This document shows, one piece after another, positions 1-7,613 of a DNA stretch of 41,124 nucleotides. The DNA is taken from assembly GCA_021813745.1 (NCBI GenBank), contig JAKAJO010000036.1, positions 1 through 41,124 of the forward strand. Direction: 5' to 3'. Origin of the DNA: Acidobacteriota bacterium (GTDB lineage Bacteria; Acidobacteriota; Terriglobia; Terriglobales; Acidobacteriaceae). Position numbers and translations under genes: made by a program. Within the stretch, counting starts at the first letter, position 1; each line of letters starts with the position of its first letter. The notes beneath the pieces are model-generated. The model had not been told where the DNA came from, searched no databases, and saw only the letters and a list, made by a program, of their open reading frames with translations.

Positions 1-1
1 G

Positions 2-451
2 AATGTGGATTTGGAGCGGCGGACGATTCAGGTTCCCCAGGGCAAGACAAAGGCGGCGCGGCGGCTCTTGACTCTGACCTCTGCGGCGGTGGAAGTCCTC
101 AAGCGGAGAATGACCGGACCGGAAAGCCCGTATGTGTTCCCGTGCGAAACGGATTCCAAGCGCCCCATCCCGAAAGTGAACAATGCCCATGACCGGGCTG
201 TGAGGGATGCGAAGATTCCTCCGCTCCGCCTGTATGACCTCCGCCACACTTGGGCAACGCGCGCGGCCATGTCCGGGATTGACCTCGTGACGTTGGCGGC
301 CATGCTTGGGCATTCACGGATTCAGATGGTGCTTCGGTAGGCGCACCCCACCCAGGCGCATCAGGCAAAGGCGATGGAACAGTTGGAGCAGTTCAACGCG
401 GAGCAACAGATTGCGGCCTTCGAGAAACACCAGCCCGAAATGACGCAATGA
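2..451 (+). pseudogene. Tyrosine-recombinase (phage/island integrase) C-terminal part, interrupted at the catalytic Tyr codon
   Basis: The open frame enters from the left edge, so the N-terminal part is outside the window. The visible part carries the tyrosine-recombinase catalytic core: a beta-hairpin Lys region (VPQGKTKAARR), the box III motif YDLRHTWAT with its Arg, and LGHSRIQMVLR. Integrases of this type continue with Tyr directly after that Arg, and this Tyr makes the covalent DNA link. Here the codon at 338-340 is TAG. The same frame then runs on for 36 sense codons (AHPTQAHQAKAMEQLEQF and so on) to TGA at 449-451, which is exactly the tail expected after the Tyr. The gene is therefore intact in frame except for one nonsense codon at the active-site residue. 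It is probably inactive, unless TAG is read through or is a sequencing error. It lies about 540 bp from the 3' end of tRNA-Cys, a usual position for an integrase. Confidence 0.85.
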
Positions 452-465
452 ATACCAAGACACGT

Positions 466-837
466 TCAGTTCGATTTCTTCCATTCGTTGTGAACCCGGC
501 GAAGTTCCGTGACCCACATTGAATCGCGGTCGGATATATCTCTGCCAAGTCCGACAGCGCAATCGAAGAAGCCTTTGCCGGGCATCACATCACCGTCTTT
601 GTGAACCACGACCGCAGAGAGCATTCCGCGCCCACTCGCATCTTCTTCCTCTGAAATCTGCCCGAGCATTGCTCCCATTGCATTCTCATGTGGGCCGATT
701 CGGATGGAAGTAAGCTCATTTGAGAGGTCACCATACGAAATTGTTTCCTGCCGGGACGCAACTCGAATTAGGATCGCGTACATCTCTTTCTTGCCAGTCT
801 CCCACTGGCGTTCAGTGAACCCATAAGAGCCCGCCAT
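466..837 (-). CDS. Small unrecognised protein next to the integrase remnant
   Basis: A 123-residue cytosolic protein with no signal peptide or membrane segment. The sequence looks like a real folded domain: an N-terminal helical part with TISYGDLSNEL, then GRGMLSAVVVHKDG, PGKGFFDCAVGLGRD, and a C-terminal WVTELRRVHNEW stretch. The patterning (a YGDL helix followed by a VVV strand and a PGKGF loop) faintly recalls alkyltransferase-like (MGMT/ATL) C-terminal domains. I do not see a PCHR active site, so this is only a suggestion. It is transcribed towards the integrase remnant and lies between it and tRNA-Cys, so it is probably cargo of the integrated element. The start ATG is at 835-837. Function unknown. 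Confidence 0.6.
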   Translation of the reverse strand: MAGSYGFTERQWETGKKEMYAILIRVASRQETISYGDLSNELTSIRIGPHENAMGAMLGQISEEEDASGRGMLSAVVVHKDGDVMPGKGFFDCAVGLGRDISDRDSMWVTELRRVHNEWKKSN

Positions 838-922
838 GTCGAGTGTCCCCCTTCAAAGTTCAGCTTCGGAGCTTGATTTCGTGATTCGATAAATTTGCAG
901 TGAAAAACGGCAAAATGCAAGT

Positions 923-944
923 AGTCCCCACAAAAGTCCCCACA
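923..944. repeat. Tandem 10-bp direct repeat AGTCCCCACA (period 12)
   Basis: Two exact copies of AGTCCCCACA lie at 923-932 and 935-944, separated by AA. They sit between the small unrecognised gene and the tRNA-Cys 3' end, about 50 bp from the tRNA. Short direct repeats close to an att site are typical arm-type binding sites of tyrosine integrases. That role is inferred from position only. Confidence 0.5.
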
Positions 945-993
945 GCGGCACTTTTGCCCTTGCCGGTGAGTCAAGCTAAGTTGTTGATGAGAT

Positions 994-1068
994 TGGAGGC
1001 GCGGGCCGGGATCGAACCGGCGCATAAAGGTTTTGCAGACCTCTCCCTTACCACTTGGGTACCGCGCC
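994..1068 (-). tRNA. tRNA-Cys (GCA)
   Basis: A full cloverleaf can be drawn: acceptor GGCGCGG/CCGCGCC, short D arm with GTGGTAA, anticodon loop CTGCAAA (anticodon GCA), and T arm GCCGG-TTCGATC-CCGGC. The discriminator is T, as expected for tRNA-Cys, and CCA is encoded (994-996 on the complement). It lies 77 bp downstream of tRNA-Gly and is probably co-transcribed with it. Its 3' end faces the integrase remnant, so it is the likely attachment site of the element to the left. Confidence 0.95.
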
Positions 1069-1145
1069 TTGGCAGGGCTGCGCTGCTCTGCGAATTGATG
1101 GCTCCATTCCACCGTAGCCAACCCGGCTGGCGCCGGAGGGCGGAT

Positions 1146-1220
1146 TGGAGCGGGAGACGAGATTTGAACTCGCGACCCTCGCCTTGGCAAGGCGATGCTC
1201 TACCACTGAGCTACTCCCGC
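1146..1220 (-). tRNA. tRNA-Gly (GCC)
   Basis: The cloverleaf is complete: acceptor GCGGGAG/CTCCCGC, D arm AGCTCAGTGGTAGAGC, anticodon loop TTGCCAA (anticodon GCC), T loop TTCAAAT, discriminator T and encoded CCA. It is the first gene of a two-tRNA unit with tRNA-Cys and has a near-consensus promoter immediately upstream. Confidence 0.95.
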
Positions 1221-1234
1221 TTACTGCAAGACTG

Positions 1235-1263
1235 AGTATACCGGGCTGACCTAGGCTGGTCAA
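1235..1263 (-). promoter_or_regulatory. Sigma-70-type promoter of the tRNA-Gly/tRNA-Cys unit
   Basis: On the minus strand TTGACC (1258-1263) and TATACT (1235-1240) are separated by exactly 17 bp. The -10 box ends 14 bp before the tRNA-Gly 5' end. The -35 box overlaps the TGA stop codon (1260-1262) of the ABC ATPase gene. Both hexamers are one mismatch from consensus. Confidence 0.75.
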
Positions 1264-2027
1264 ACCGTTGCCGGTCTCTCCGAAGAGGCAATCTGGTTCG
1301 TTGCCTGCGTAGCAATTAATGTCTGCGAGCCACTCTCTTCCCGCACAATTTCTCCATCCCGCATGTGCAGAATTCGCCCCGCAACCGCAGCCGCCTCAGG
1401 GTTGTGGGTAATCATCAGTGTCGTCTGTCCCAACTCCTGATTGGATCGTTGCAGCATGTGCAACACCGCATCAGAATTCCTGGTGTCAAGATTGCCAGTC
1501 GGCTCATCCGCCAGGACGATTGCCGGCCGGGTCACCAGTGCGCGCGCGATGGCGACACGCTGCTGCTCACCTCCGCTCAATTCCGATGGACGATGCTTCA
1601 GGCGGCCCTGAATCGAGAGAATCTCGCAAAGATGATCAAGATAGCCCCGATCCAGCGGCTCGGCGCGTCCACTCACCTCATAGGCCAATTCGATATTCCC
1701 ATAAGCTGAGAGCGTTGGAAGAAGATTGAACTTCTGGAAAACAAAGCCAATCCGATGCTTTCTCAGGCGAGTCCGTTCCGCATCGTTGAGACTGGCAAAA
1801 TCCACTCCATCAATCACTACGCGGCCGCTACTGGCGCGGGTCAAGCCACCCAGCAGATAAAACAACGTCGACTTGCCGGATCCGGATGGTCCTACGATGG
1901 CCACGAACTCGCCCGGCTCCACTTTGAAGGAAACACCGCGCAGTGCCTGCACTTCAATCCGTCCCGAGGTATACACCTTGGTCAGATCTTCCACGGAGAT
2001 GATAGGCGACGAAGCTTGAGAAACCAC
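1260..2027 (-). CDS. ABC transporter ATP-binding protein, LolD/MacB type
   Basis: A 255-residue nucleotide-binding subunit. Visible motifs are Walker [10 protein letters not shown] (about residues 46-54), Q-loop Gln about 98, signature LSGGE (about 150-154), and Walker B IVLADE with catalytic Glu about 175 followed by PTGNLD. The PTGNLD and THNPE forms are typical of the LolD/MacB/FtsE group, which energises lipoprotein release or efflux of large substrates at the inner membrane. No permease gene lies downstream (tRNAs follow) or directly upstream, so its partner is elsewhere. The start is uncertain. The GTG at 2025-2027 has a GAGG only one base away, yet the family N-terminus ([10 protein letters not shown]) begins close to this point. 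A C-terminal Ser/Thr/Gln-rich tail of about 25 residues extends past the usual end. Confidence 0.88.
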   Translation of the reverse strand: MVSQASSPIISVEDLTKVYTSGRIEVQALRGVSFKVEPGEFVAIVGPSGSGKSTLFYLLGGLTRASSGRVVIDGVDFASLNDAERTRLRKHRIGFVFQKFNLLPTLSAYGNIELAYEVSGRAEPLDRGYLDHLCEILSIQGRLKHRPSELSGGEQQRVAIARALVTRPAIVLADEPTGNLDTRNSDAVLHMLQRSNQELGQTTLMITHNPEAAAVAGRILHMRDGEIVREESGSQTLIATQATNQIASSERPATV

Positions 2028-2090
2028 CCCTCAATTGTACCGTGTGCCTTCAACAGCCATCCGTGCGCACTAAACTGGAAGTTGATTGTG

Positions 2091-2321
2091 ATGTCGATGG
2101 CGATACTCGGCAAAGCACTTCTCGGTGTCGGACTTCTCTTGGCGCTTGTCGGGGCCTTTCTTGTTCTGGCGAGCAGACTGGGCCTTTCTTGGGGGCGTCT
2201 GCCGGGAGACCTGGTCTTTCGCGGTAGGCATGTTTCCATTTACCTTCCGTTGGGCACTTCGATCCTCCTCAGCATCGTGCTTTCGCTGGTCTTGTGGGTG
2301 ATCTCTCGCCTCCACCGGTAA
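2091..2321 (+). CDS. DUF2905-type small membrane protein
   Basis: A 76-residue protein with two membrane segments: ILGKALLGVGLLLALVGAFL near the N-terminus and LGTSILLSIVLSLVLWVIS near the C-terminus. Between them is the motif GRLPGDLVFRGRHVSIYLPL, which matches the DUF2905 pattern (GRLPGD, then a YxPL strand leading into the second helix). The family is widespread and has no established function. The start is ATG at 2091, after GGAAG; GTG 2088 and ATG 2097 are also possible. It is divergent from the ABC ATPase gene, which starts about 60 bp away. Confidence 0.75.
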   Translation: MSMAILGKALLGVGLLLALVGAFLVLASRLGLSWGRLPGDLVFRGRHVSIYLPLGTSILLSIVLSLVLWVISRLHR

Positions 2322-2418
2322 TCCGATCCAACCTCGCGCTGAGCCCCTCATCGAACCACACTTCTCCCTCGATACCCTAAAATAGAGGAGTATCAATTCC
2401 AATTCAGGTTTGCCATCC

Positions 2419-3345
2419 ATGACCGTCGAAGTAAAGTCCACCTTAGTCTCCGCAGTGCGCGTAGCCGCCGACAAGGCAGGCATGGTATTGCAGTCCGTCA
2501 GCACAGGCAGCGATTTTCATGGCGAGCCCACCACAATCTTCCGACTTGGCTTGTCGAACCAGCCCGATCGTTCGCTGCAACTGGAACTGAGCCACACCTT
2601 TGACTTCGACAAACCGCACTTGCTGCCCGACATGACAGCGCACCTGGCAGGAGAAGCCAAGCGCCTCCGCAATCCTCGACCTGAGTGCTATGTGACCCTG
2701 GCGGGACTACCCATTGCATTTGGCAAATTCCAGTGGCCGTTCCATCGATCCACTTCCGGGGCGGACACCTACATCGTCCACGGCGAAATGCGCCTGGCCG
2801 ACGGCGGCACAAACGATCTCCATGCCAAGGTCGCCGCATCCGTCACTGTCACCTTTGCCGAGATCGTACCCGCGATGGAACAGCCGTACGCCGAGACCTT
2901 TGTCTACAACGCCATCCGGAAGACTGTCGACCTTGGGCAACTTGAGTTCCTCAAATCGGGCAACCGCCAGCCGGTTCCGGTCACAACCCGCTTTTACAGC
3001 CGCTGGCAAAAAAAGTTCGTCTTCACCGACACAAATGATGATGAAAGACTCGCCTATCTGCTGCGCAAGGTCTATTGGCTCAGCGGCATCCTGGGAGACG
3101 GCAACCCAATCTGGATTGCGGATCCACGCGATGCGCAGTATCTCAACACGACAGAGAACGATTTGATACGGATGGCAAGTCACGAAGCCGGCGAAGGTCT
3201 CATGGCGCTGGATGGAGAGTTTGCGGCCGCAACGCCCGCTTTAATGGCTCACGCAGAAAAGTATCAGGCCGACTTGCAGGCAGCGCTCAATTTCACCAAG
3301 CCACAGTTCAATGAGTCCATGCGCGCCGGCCAGGCAAACATGTAA
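2419..3345 (+). CDS. Unrecognised 308-residue cytosolic protein
   Basis: No signal peptide, membrane segment or known motif is visible. The composition is that of a normal soluble protein. Recognisable stretches include FDFDKPHLLPDMTAHLAGEAKRL, a charged middle region (TRFYSRWQKKFVFTDTNDDERLAYLLRK), and a C-terminal helical part ending QADLQAALNFTKPQFNESM. The ATG at 2419 is preferred over the in-frame TTG at 2410 because an AGG-containing ribosome site (2406-2408) is well spaced from it. It stands alone between the DUF2905 gene and the convergent TM2 gene. The function cannot be read from the sequence. Confidence 0.7.
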   Translation: MTVEVKSTLVSAVRVAADKAGMVLQSVSTGSDFHGEPTTIFRLGLSNQPDRSLQLELSHTFDFDKPHLLPDMTAHLAGEAKRLRNPRPECYVTLAGLPIAFGKFQWPFHRSTSGADTYIVHGEMRLADGGTNDLHAKVAASVTVTFAEIVPAMEQPYAETFVYNAIRKTVDLGQLEFLKSGNRQPVPVTTRFYSRWQKKFVFTDTNDDERLAYLLRKVYWLSGILGDGNPIWIADPRDAQYLNTTENDLIRMASHEAGEGLMALDGEFAAATPALMAHAEKYQADLQAALNFTKPQFNESMRAGQANM

Positions 3346-3418
3346 GATCCACACGCAGCGCTCGGGAAAATCCGGGGCATGGAATCCCAATCTGTGCCCA
3401 AGAATCTGATCGACGCCT

Positions 3419-3856
3419 CTAAAGCGCAGATCCGCACCCAGAGCAGTAACGTGCCCCTGCAGGATTCGCCTGATGACACCGCCCACAGGCAAGCAGCATC
3501 CCCGGAGCAGCTCCGGGAGCCACCGGTGGCACCTGCACCGCAACATTCATCGGCCATCCCAGGGGTGGCATCGCCATCCCGAGCGCAGCTGCAATCCCCG
3601 CCGCCTGAATTGCGTTAAACTCGCGCACGCGCCCGGGCATGAAGAAGCATTCAATGAAACCCAATACCGTGGTGATGCCCGTCCAGAAGAAGCAGAGGTA
3701 CAGGATTCCGAGGCCAGTGCGCCGCAGATAGAAATGATGCGCACCAAAAGTTCCCAGAAAGAGCGCCAGCAGAATGCCGACCACCTCGTCCCTTCGCATC
3801 ATCTCGTATTGCTGGTAGAAAACCGCCTGCGGGTTGGGAATAGGTGCGCCGCTCAT
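3419..3856 (-). CDS. TM2-domain membrane protein with C-terminal zinc ribbon
   Basis: A 145-residue protein. After a short N-terminal tail comes a TM2 domain: VVGILLALFLGTFGAHHFYLRRTGLGILYLCFFWTGITTVLGFIECF, that is, two membrane helices joined by the GxHxFYL...G motif. A hydrophobic Ala/Pro-rich stretch follows, and the last 25 residues form a zinc ribbon (CGRCHQ, then CSGCG). The start is ATG 3854-3856, with AGGAGG six bases upstream. The frame could extend to 3919 but has no good ribosome site there. TM2 proteins are common and their biochemical role is unclear; the zinc ribbon suggests a protein or nucleic-acid contact on the cytosolic side. Confidence 0.85.
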   Translation of the reverse strand: MSGAPIPNPQAVFYQQYEMMRRDEVVGILLALFLGTFGAHHFYLRRTGLGILYLCFFWTGITTVLGFIECFFMPGRVREFNAIQAAGIAAALGMAMPPLGWPMNVAVQVPPVAPGAAPGMLLACGRCHQANPAGARYCSGCGSAL

Positions 3857-3993
3857 CACAGTCCTCCTGGTGAACCATGCATCAAAGAATACGCGAGCAG
3901 CCAACGCGAAGTTCCACATTCGGGCTTAGTTGCGGATTCTGATCGCCGTGGTGGCGGGATGCAATGGATGACCCAAGGGTAGTGCAAAGATCG

Positions 3994-4572
3994 TCAGGCG
4001 CGTGATGTCGCCTGTTTCACCATGCGTACGACAGGCAGCGTCTCGCCGTTGGGAAGAGGTACGGCGAGTTGTTCAGTCTCCACGTAGCCCCGAAGACGGT
4101 AGAGTGGTACCCCGGTGAGAGTTGAGCCCATCTCAAACCGGTTAAACCCAGCGGCGATCGCTTCAGCCTCCACCCGGGCCAGCAGTTTGGATCCCAGCCC
4201 GCGGCGCGCAAATCGCGGGTGAACAAAAATGGCGCGCACTTTGGCCGCATCGCTAGCCGGATCAAGGAGTTCCGGCTCTCGACCCGGACCCCGGTCTGCA
4301 CCGAAAAGCGTCTTGCGGCAGGACCATCCCCCGCACCCGGCAAGCTCCGGCGGCATGCTTGCGTCCCCCGGATACGCTTCGGCGATGAAATACGTATGAT
4401 CCTGAACCAGTTGTGTGTCGAGGCCAAGTACTGTACCTAGCGCGCCCTCTATTTGTGCGGGCGTGTAGTCTCCGGCCTGCAGACCGCGCACTGAGGCTTC
4501 AATGAGCGCATGCAGAGCGGGAATATCGACCTCTTCTGCCAGGCGCAGCTCAAATCGATAGTCCTCCATCAT
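3994..4572 (-). CDS. GNAT-family N-acetyltransferase
   Basis: A 192-residue protein of the GNAT fold. The acetyl-CoA site is seen as VRAIFVHPRFARRGLGSKLLARVEAEA (motif A with the R/Q-x-x-G-x-G/A pattern RRGLGS), followed by the beta-alpha segment GFNRFEMGSTLTGVPLYRLRGYVE. The N-terminal half (LRLAEEVDIPALHALIEASVRG) is the usual GNAT start. The substrate is unknown. It follows the rhodanese gene after 12 bp on the same strand, so it may be co-transcribed with it. Start ATG 4570-4572; the next codon is also ATG. Confidence 0.85.
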   Translation of the reverse strand: MMEDYRFELRLAEEVDIPALHALIEASVRGLQAGDYTPAQIEGALGTVLGLDTQLVQDHTYFIAEAYPGDASMPPELAGCGGWSCRKTLFGADRGPGREPELLDPASDAAKVRAIFVHPRFARRGLGSKLLARVEAEAIAAGFNRFEMGSTLTGVPLYRLRGYVETEQLAVPLPNGETLPVVRMVKQATSRA

Positions 4573-4584
4573 GGTTCAGGCCTG

Positions 4585-4950
4585 CTAACGGCTTTTGACC
4601 ACCGACGCGGCGCGCGCATACGAACCAAGATTGTGCGCGTTGGTATACCCCATCGCCCGCAATTGGCGCCGCGCTGCACCGCTGCGCATGCCGCTTTGGC
4701 AATGCAGCAAAAGGACCCGTTCCTTGTCTTTCACCTTGCGCGGAACCAACTCACGAATTTCACTCAACGGCATATTCACCGCATTCGGCAAATGGCCGGC
4801 GATGTACTCTGCTGCGCTGCGTACGTCGATCAGCATCGCGCCGTGCTTGAGATGTTGCACAGCCGCCTGATGAGAGATTTGCCCCGCGCGCTTAAACCAG
4901 ATGTACAGCGCGATCAAAAGAACCACAAGTGCTACAGAGGACCAATTCAT
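4585..4950 (-). CDS. Membrane-anchored single-domain rhodanese
   Basis: A 121-residue protein. Residues 5-19 form an N-terminal membrane anchor (SVALVVLLIALYIWF). A rhodanese domain follows with LIDVRSAAEYIAGHLPNAVNMPL and the active-site loop CQSGMRS, where Cys84 would carry the persulfide. The loop length (CxxGxRS) is that of small sulfurtransferases, not of Cdc25-type phosphatases. The domain should face the cytosol if the anchor is N-in, but orientation was not determined. It lies 66 bp downstream of the molybdopterin oxidoreductase gene and 12 bp upstream of the GNAT gene, all on the minus strand. A role in supplying sulfur to the molybdoenzyme is possible but is inference from position. 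Confidence 0.9.
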   Translation of the reverse strand: MNWSSVALVVLLIALYIWFKRAGQISHQAAVQHLKHGAMLIDVRSAAEYIAGHLPNAVNMPLSEIRELVPRKVKDKERVLLLHCQSGMRSGAARRQLRAMGYTNAHNLGSYARAASVVKSR

Positions 4951-5016
4951 ATCTCTAAGGTTACCTCGTCGAGACTTTCCCCGTCACTGTGTTGAATGGC
5001 CGGCCCGCGCACGACC

Positions 5017-7200
5017 TTATGCCCGCGCTACCTCGACGAGCACGGAGTAAAAAGTCGCTCCCTTGCCCAAGTCGGTCAGACGTTCGCTCGTCAGCACATT
5101 CTGGTTGACGCCCTCGGGATGAAGCTTGGCCCAGTCCAGGCGCCCGGCAACGACCCCCTGCGGCACGCTGGATGGCTCCGTTGCTGGAACCTTGGCCGTC
5201 AAGCATATCTCGCCGCGGTCATTCCATATTCTGACTCGATCGCCGTCGGAAATTCCCCGGGCGGCTGCATCGGCCGGGTGCATTTCAAGTCGCTGGCTGG
5301 TCTGCGCCTCCATGCGTCGATGGCCATCCAGGTTGGCGAAAGTCGAATTCATGTAATGGTCTGCCTTGCGACCCAGGAATTCCAGCGGATAAGTGCTCGC
5401 GCTCGCGCCCCAGCGGGACTCCGTTGCCGGCTCGAAATGCGGCAGGGGATCAAGCCCTTGGGATGCAAGCGTCTCTGAGCAAAATTCAATCTTGCCGCTG
5501 GGCGTGGCAAGCGTCCCCTGTGTGTATGGAAGAAACGGGGAATGCTCAATGTCTCGATGAAAGCCAAGCGGTACATGCCCTTTGCGCTTCAAATCTTCCA
5601 GTGCGATGTGTTCCATCCCATAATTTGTGGAATATCCCGCTGCGTCCAGGGCAAGCGCCTGCGCGACCATCTCCTCCGCACCGTCAAGAAAACAGGGCTC
5701 CGTGAAGCCCATGCGCTGAGCGAGCTGGCTAAAAAGCCACACGTTCGAGCGCGCCTCCCCAACCGGCTCAATCGCCTGCTGCGAAAGCTGCACAAAGTAA
5801 TGCCCATACGCACCCTGTAGGTCCGTGTGCTCCAGAAACGTCGTGGCGGGCAACACGTAGTCAGCGTAATCCGTCGTATCAGTAAAGAACTGTTCATGCA
5901 CGACGGTAAAAAGATCCGTACGCTCCAGTCCGCGTCGCACCGCATTATGATTTGGGGCAACGGCCCCGGGGTTCGAGTTGTAAACAAAGAGTGCGTGCAC
6001 CCGCGGACCATCCTCAGGCCTCTCCCCCAGTGTTGTCAGCGCTTCGCCCAGAGCAGACATATTCACAACGCGCGCTGGCCTTTTCAGCGGAGATGACCAT
6101 GCAAGATCGGGCCGCTCAATCGCTTCCTTGTCCCAGGAGAAGCCGCCGGATGTCGAAAGTACTGCGCCGCCTCCGCGATACCGCCACGCTCCCGTCAACG
6201 CGGGCAGCATCGCAATGGTACGCACCGCCGTCCCGCCAAACTCCGCGCGCTGCACTCCGTAGTTGAGCCGTATCGCTGCAGGCTGCGCCGTGGCGTATTC
6301 ACGAGCAAGCTGCTCCACCTCACCGGGAGTCATGCCTGTCCAATTGGCCACGCGATCAGGCGTGTACTCTTTCGCTCTCTCCGCAAGCCGCTCAAAACCG
6401 TGCGTGCGTTCGGCAACAAATGCAGCATCTTCCAAGCCCTCTCGGAGAATGACATGCATCATCCCCAGAGCCAGTGCCGTATCGGTACCAGGCCGAATCG
6501 CGATGTGCCAATCAGCGAGCCCTGCGGTTCGCGTCCGGTAGGGATCGATCACGATCAATCGCCCACCGTTGCGTCGCGCGTCCTCAATCATCGGCCACAA
6601 ATGGATATTGTTGCCATGAATGTTCGCGCCCCACGCAATCACAAGACGCGCATGGCGAAAGTCCTCGGTCGGAGTGCCCAACTTCTTGCCATAAACAAGG
6701 TTCCAGGCCACACCTCCGGCTTCGGAGCAGATGGTACGGGCCAGCTGGGACGCGCCGAATCGATGAAAAAAGCGCCGATCCATCGACCCAAATCCCAAAA
6801 GACCCATGTTGCCCGCATAACTGTAGGGTAAAACCGTCTCCGGCCCAAATCGCTGTGCCACTTCCCTCAAGCGCCCTGAAATCTCGTCCAATGCCGCTTC
6901 CCATGAAATGCGCTCGAAGACTTTCTTCTCGCTGCCCCGCGGTAGTGGCCCTTTGGCCACGCCCGGCTTACGCTTCATGGGGAAAAGAACCCTGTCCGGC
7001 GAATAAACGCGGTCCAGATACTTCGCGACCTTGCCGCATAGAAATCCCTGCGTCACCGGCTGCGATGGATCACCCTGTACCTTGACCGCGCGGCCCGTCG
7101 AATCGACCGTCACCAGCACGGCACAGGAGTCCGGGCAGTCATGCGAGCAAACTGCGTGCACGATTTTGAAAGTCGACGATGCGGCGGCTTTGGCTTCCAT
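5017..7200 (-). CDS. Molybdopterin oxidoreductase with N-terminal [4Fe-4S] site
   Basis: A 727-residue enzyme of the DMSO reductase/formate dehydrogenase superfamily. Cys18, Cys22, Cys26 and Cys55 (CSHDCPDSC, then FLCGK) bind a [4Fe-4S] cluster. The central region has the molybdopterin-binding folds, including LVIAWGANIHGNNIHLWPMI and GGRLIVIDPYRTRTA. The C-terminal dinucleotide-binding domain begins near LEFLGRKADHYMNSTF and includes HPADAAARGISDGDRVRIWNDRGE. ICSEAGG near residue 165 lies where the molybdenum ligand is usually found, but I cannot assign the ligand with confidence. There is no Tat signal, so it is cytosolic. No electron-transfer or membrane subunit is adjacent, only the rhodanese and GNAT genes downstream. 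The substrate is unknown. Confidence 0.88.
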   Translation of the reverse strand: MEAKAAASSTFKIVHAVCSHDCPDSCAVLVTVDSTGRAVKVQGDPSQPVTQGFLCGKVAKYLDRVYSPDRVLFPMKRKPGVAKGPLPRGSEKKVFERISWEAALDEISGRLREVAQRFGPETVLPYSYAGNMGLLGFGSMDRRFFHRFGASQLARTICSEAGGVAWNLVYGKKLGTPTEDFRHARLVIAWGANIHGNNIHLWPMIEDARRNGGRLIVIDPYRTRTAGLADWHIAIRPGTDTALALGMMHVILREGLEDAAFVAERTHGFERLAERAKEYTPDRVANWTGMTPGEVEQLAREYATAQPAAIRLNYGVQRAEFGGTAVRTIAMLPALTGAWRYRGGGAVLSTSGGFSWDKEAIERPDLAWSSPLKRPARVVNMSALGEALTTLGERPEDGPRVHALFVYNSNPGAVAPNHNAVRRGLERTDLFTVVHEQFFTDTTDYADYVLPATTFLEHTDLQGAYGHYFVQLSQQAIEPVGEARSNVWLFSQLAQRMGFTEPCFLDGAEEMVAQALALDAAGYSTNYGMEHIALEDLKRKGHVPLGFHRDIEHSPFLPYTQGTLATPSGKIEFCSETLASQGLDPLPHFEPATESRWGASASTYPLEFLGRKADHYMNSTFANLDGHRRMEAQTSQRLEMHPADAAARGISDGDRVRIWNDRGEICLTAKVPATEPSSVPQGVVAGRLDWAKLHPEGVNQNVLTSERLTDLGKGATFYSVLVEVARA

Positions 7201-7259
7201 AACTCGATTGTAGGATCAGGCATCCCTCCCGCCGCATCCTTGGGCTGCTCACCTCGTCT

Positions 7260-7613
7260 TTATGAAGACGGCGCTGTGCCGTCCGGCGTCATCTGGTTCA
7301 CCACATTGGGTAGGTGCTGGGCGAGCAGGCTGCTGACCTGGTCGGGCTGCAGTCCAATCTTGGCGGCAATCTCATTCACCTTGTCTTGACCAATGACCTG
7401 GATGATCTGATCGGCAGAGATCCCTTGATTAGCGTCGTTCCCAACCCAGGAGCTGACGACATTGCCAAGGCCATTACTCTGAAACTGCTGAATTAAACCC
7501 TGCAATCCACCCGTCTGCGGATTATTCACCAGATCCATCACATGACCCATGATGCCGGACTGGCCGCCCGAGCCACCTTCCACCATTTGTGTCAGATTGT
7601 CGAGAAATGACAT
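7260..7613 (-). CDS. YidB-family (DUF937-like) protein
   Basis: A 117-residue soluble protein. It starts MSFLDNLTQMVEGG and contains GGLQGLIQQFQSNGLGNVVSSWVGNDANQGISADQI, the pattern of YidB/DUF937 proteins (FxxxGLGxxxxSWVGxGxNxxIs). The C-terminal helical part (IAAKIGLQPDQVSSLLAQHLPNVVNQMTPDG) is also typical. ATG 7611-7613 is chosen because AAGGAG lies about 8 bases upstream; the frame upstream of it lacks a ribosome site. The family function is not established. It follows the secreted HhH gene on the same strand. Confidence 0.88.
   Translation of the reverse strand: MSFLDNLTQMVEGGSGGQSGIMGHVMDLVNNPQTGGLQGLIQQFQSNGLGNVVSSWVGNDANQGISADQIIQVIGQDKVNEIAAKIGLQPDQVSSLLAQHLPNVVNQMTPDGTAPSS

Noticed and set aside
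1755..2090. Upstream extension of the frame that holds the DUF2905 gene
   Set aside because: It runs antisense through the ABC ATPase gene. The DUF2905 family is only about 70-80 residues long, so the start at 2091 fits.
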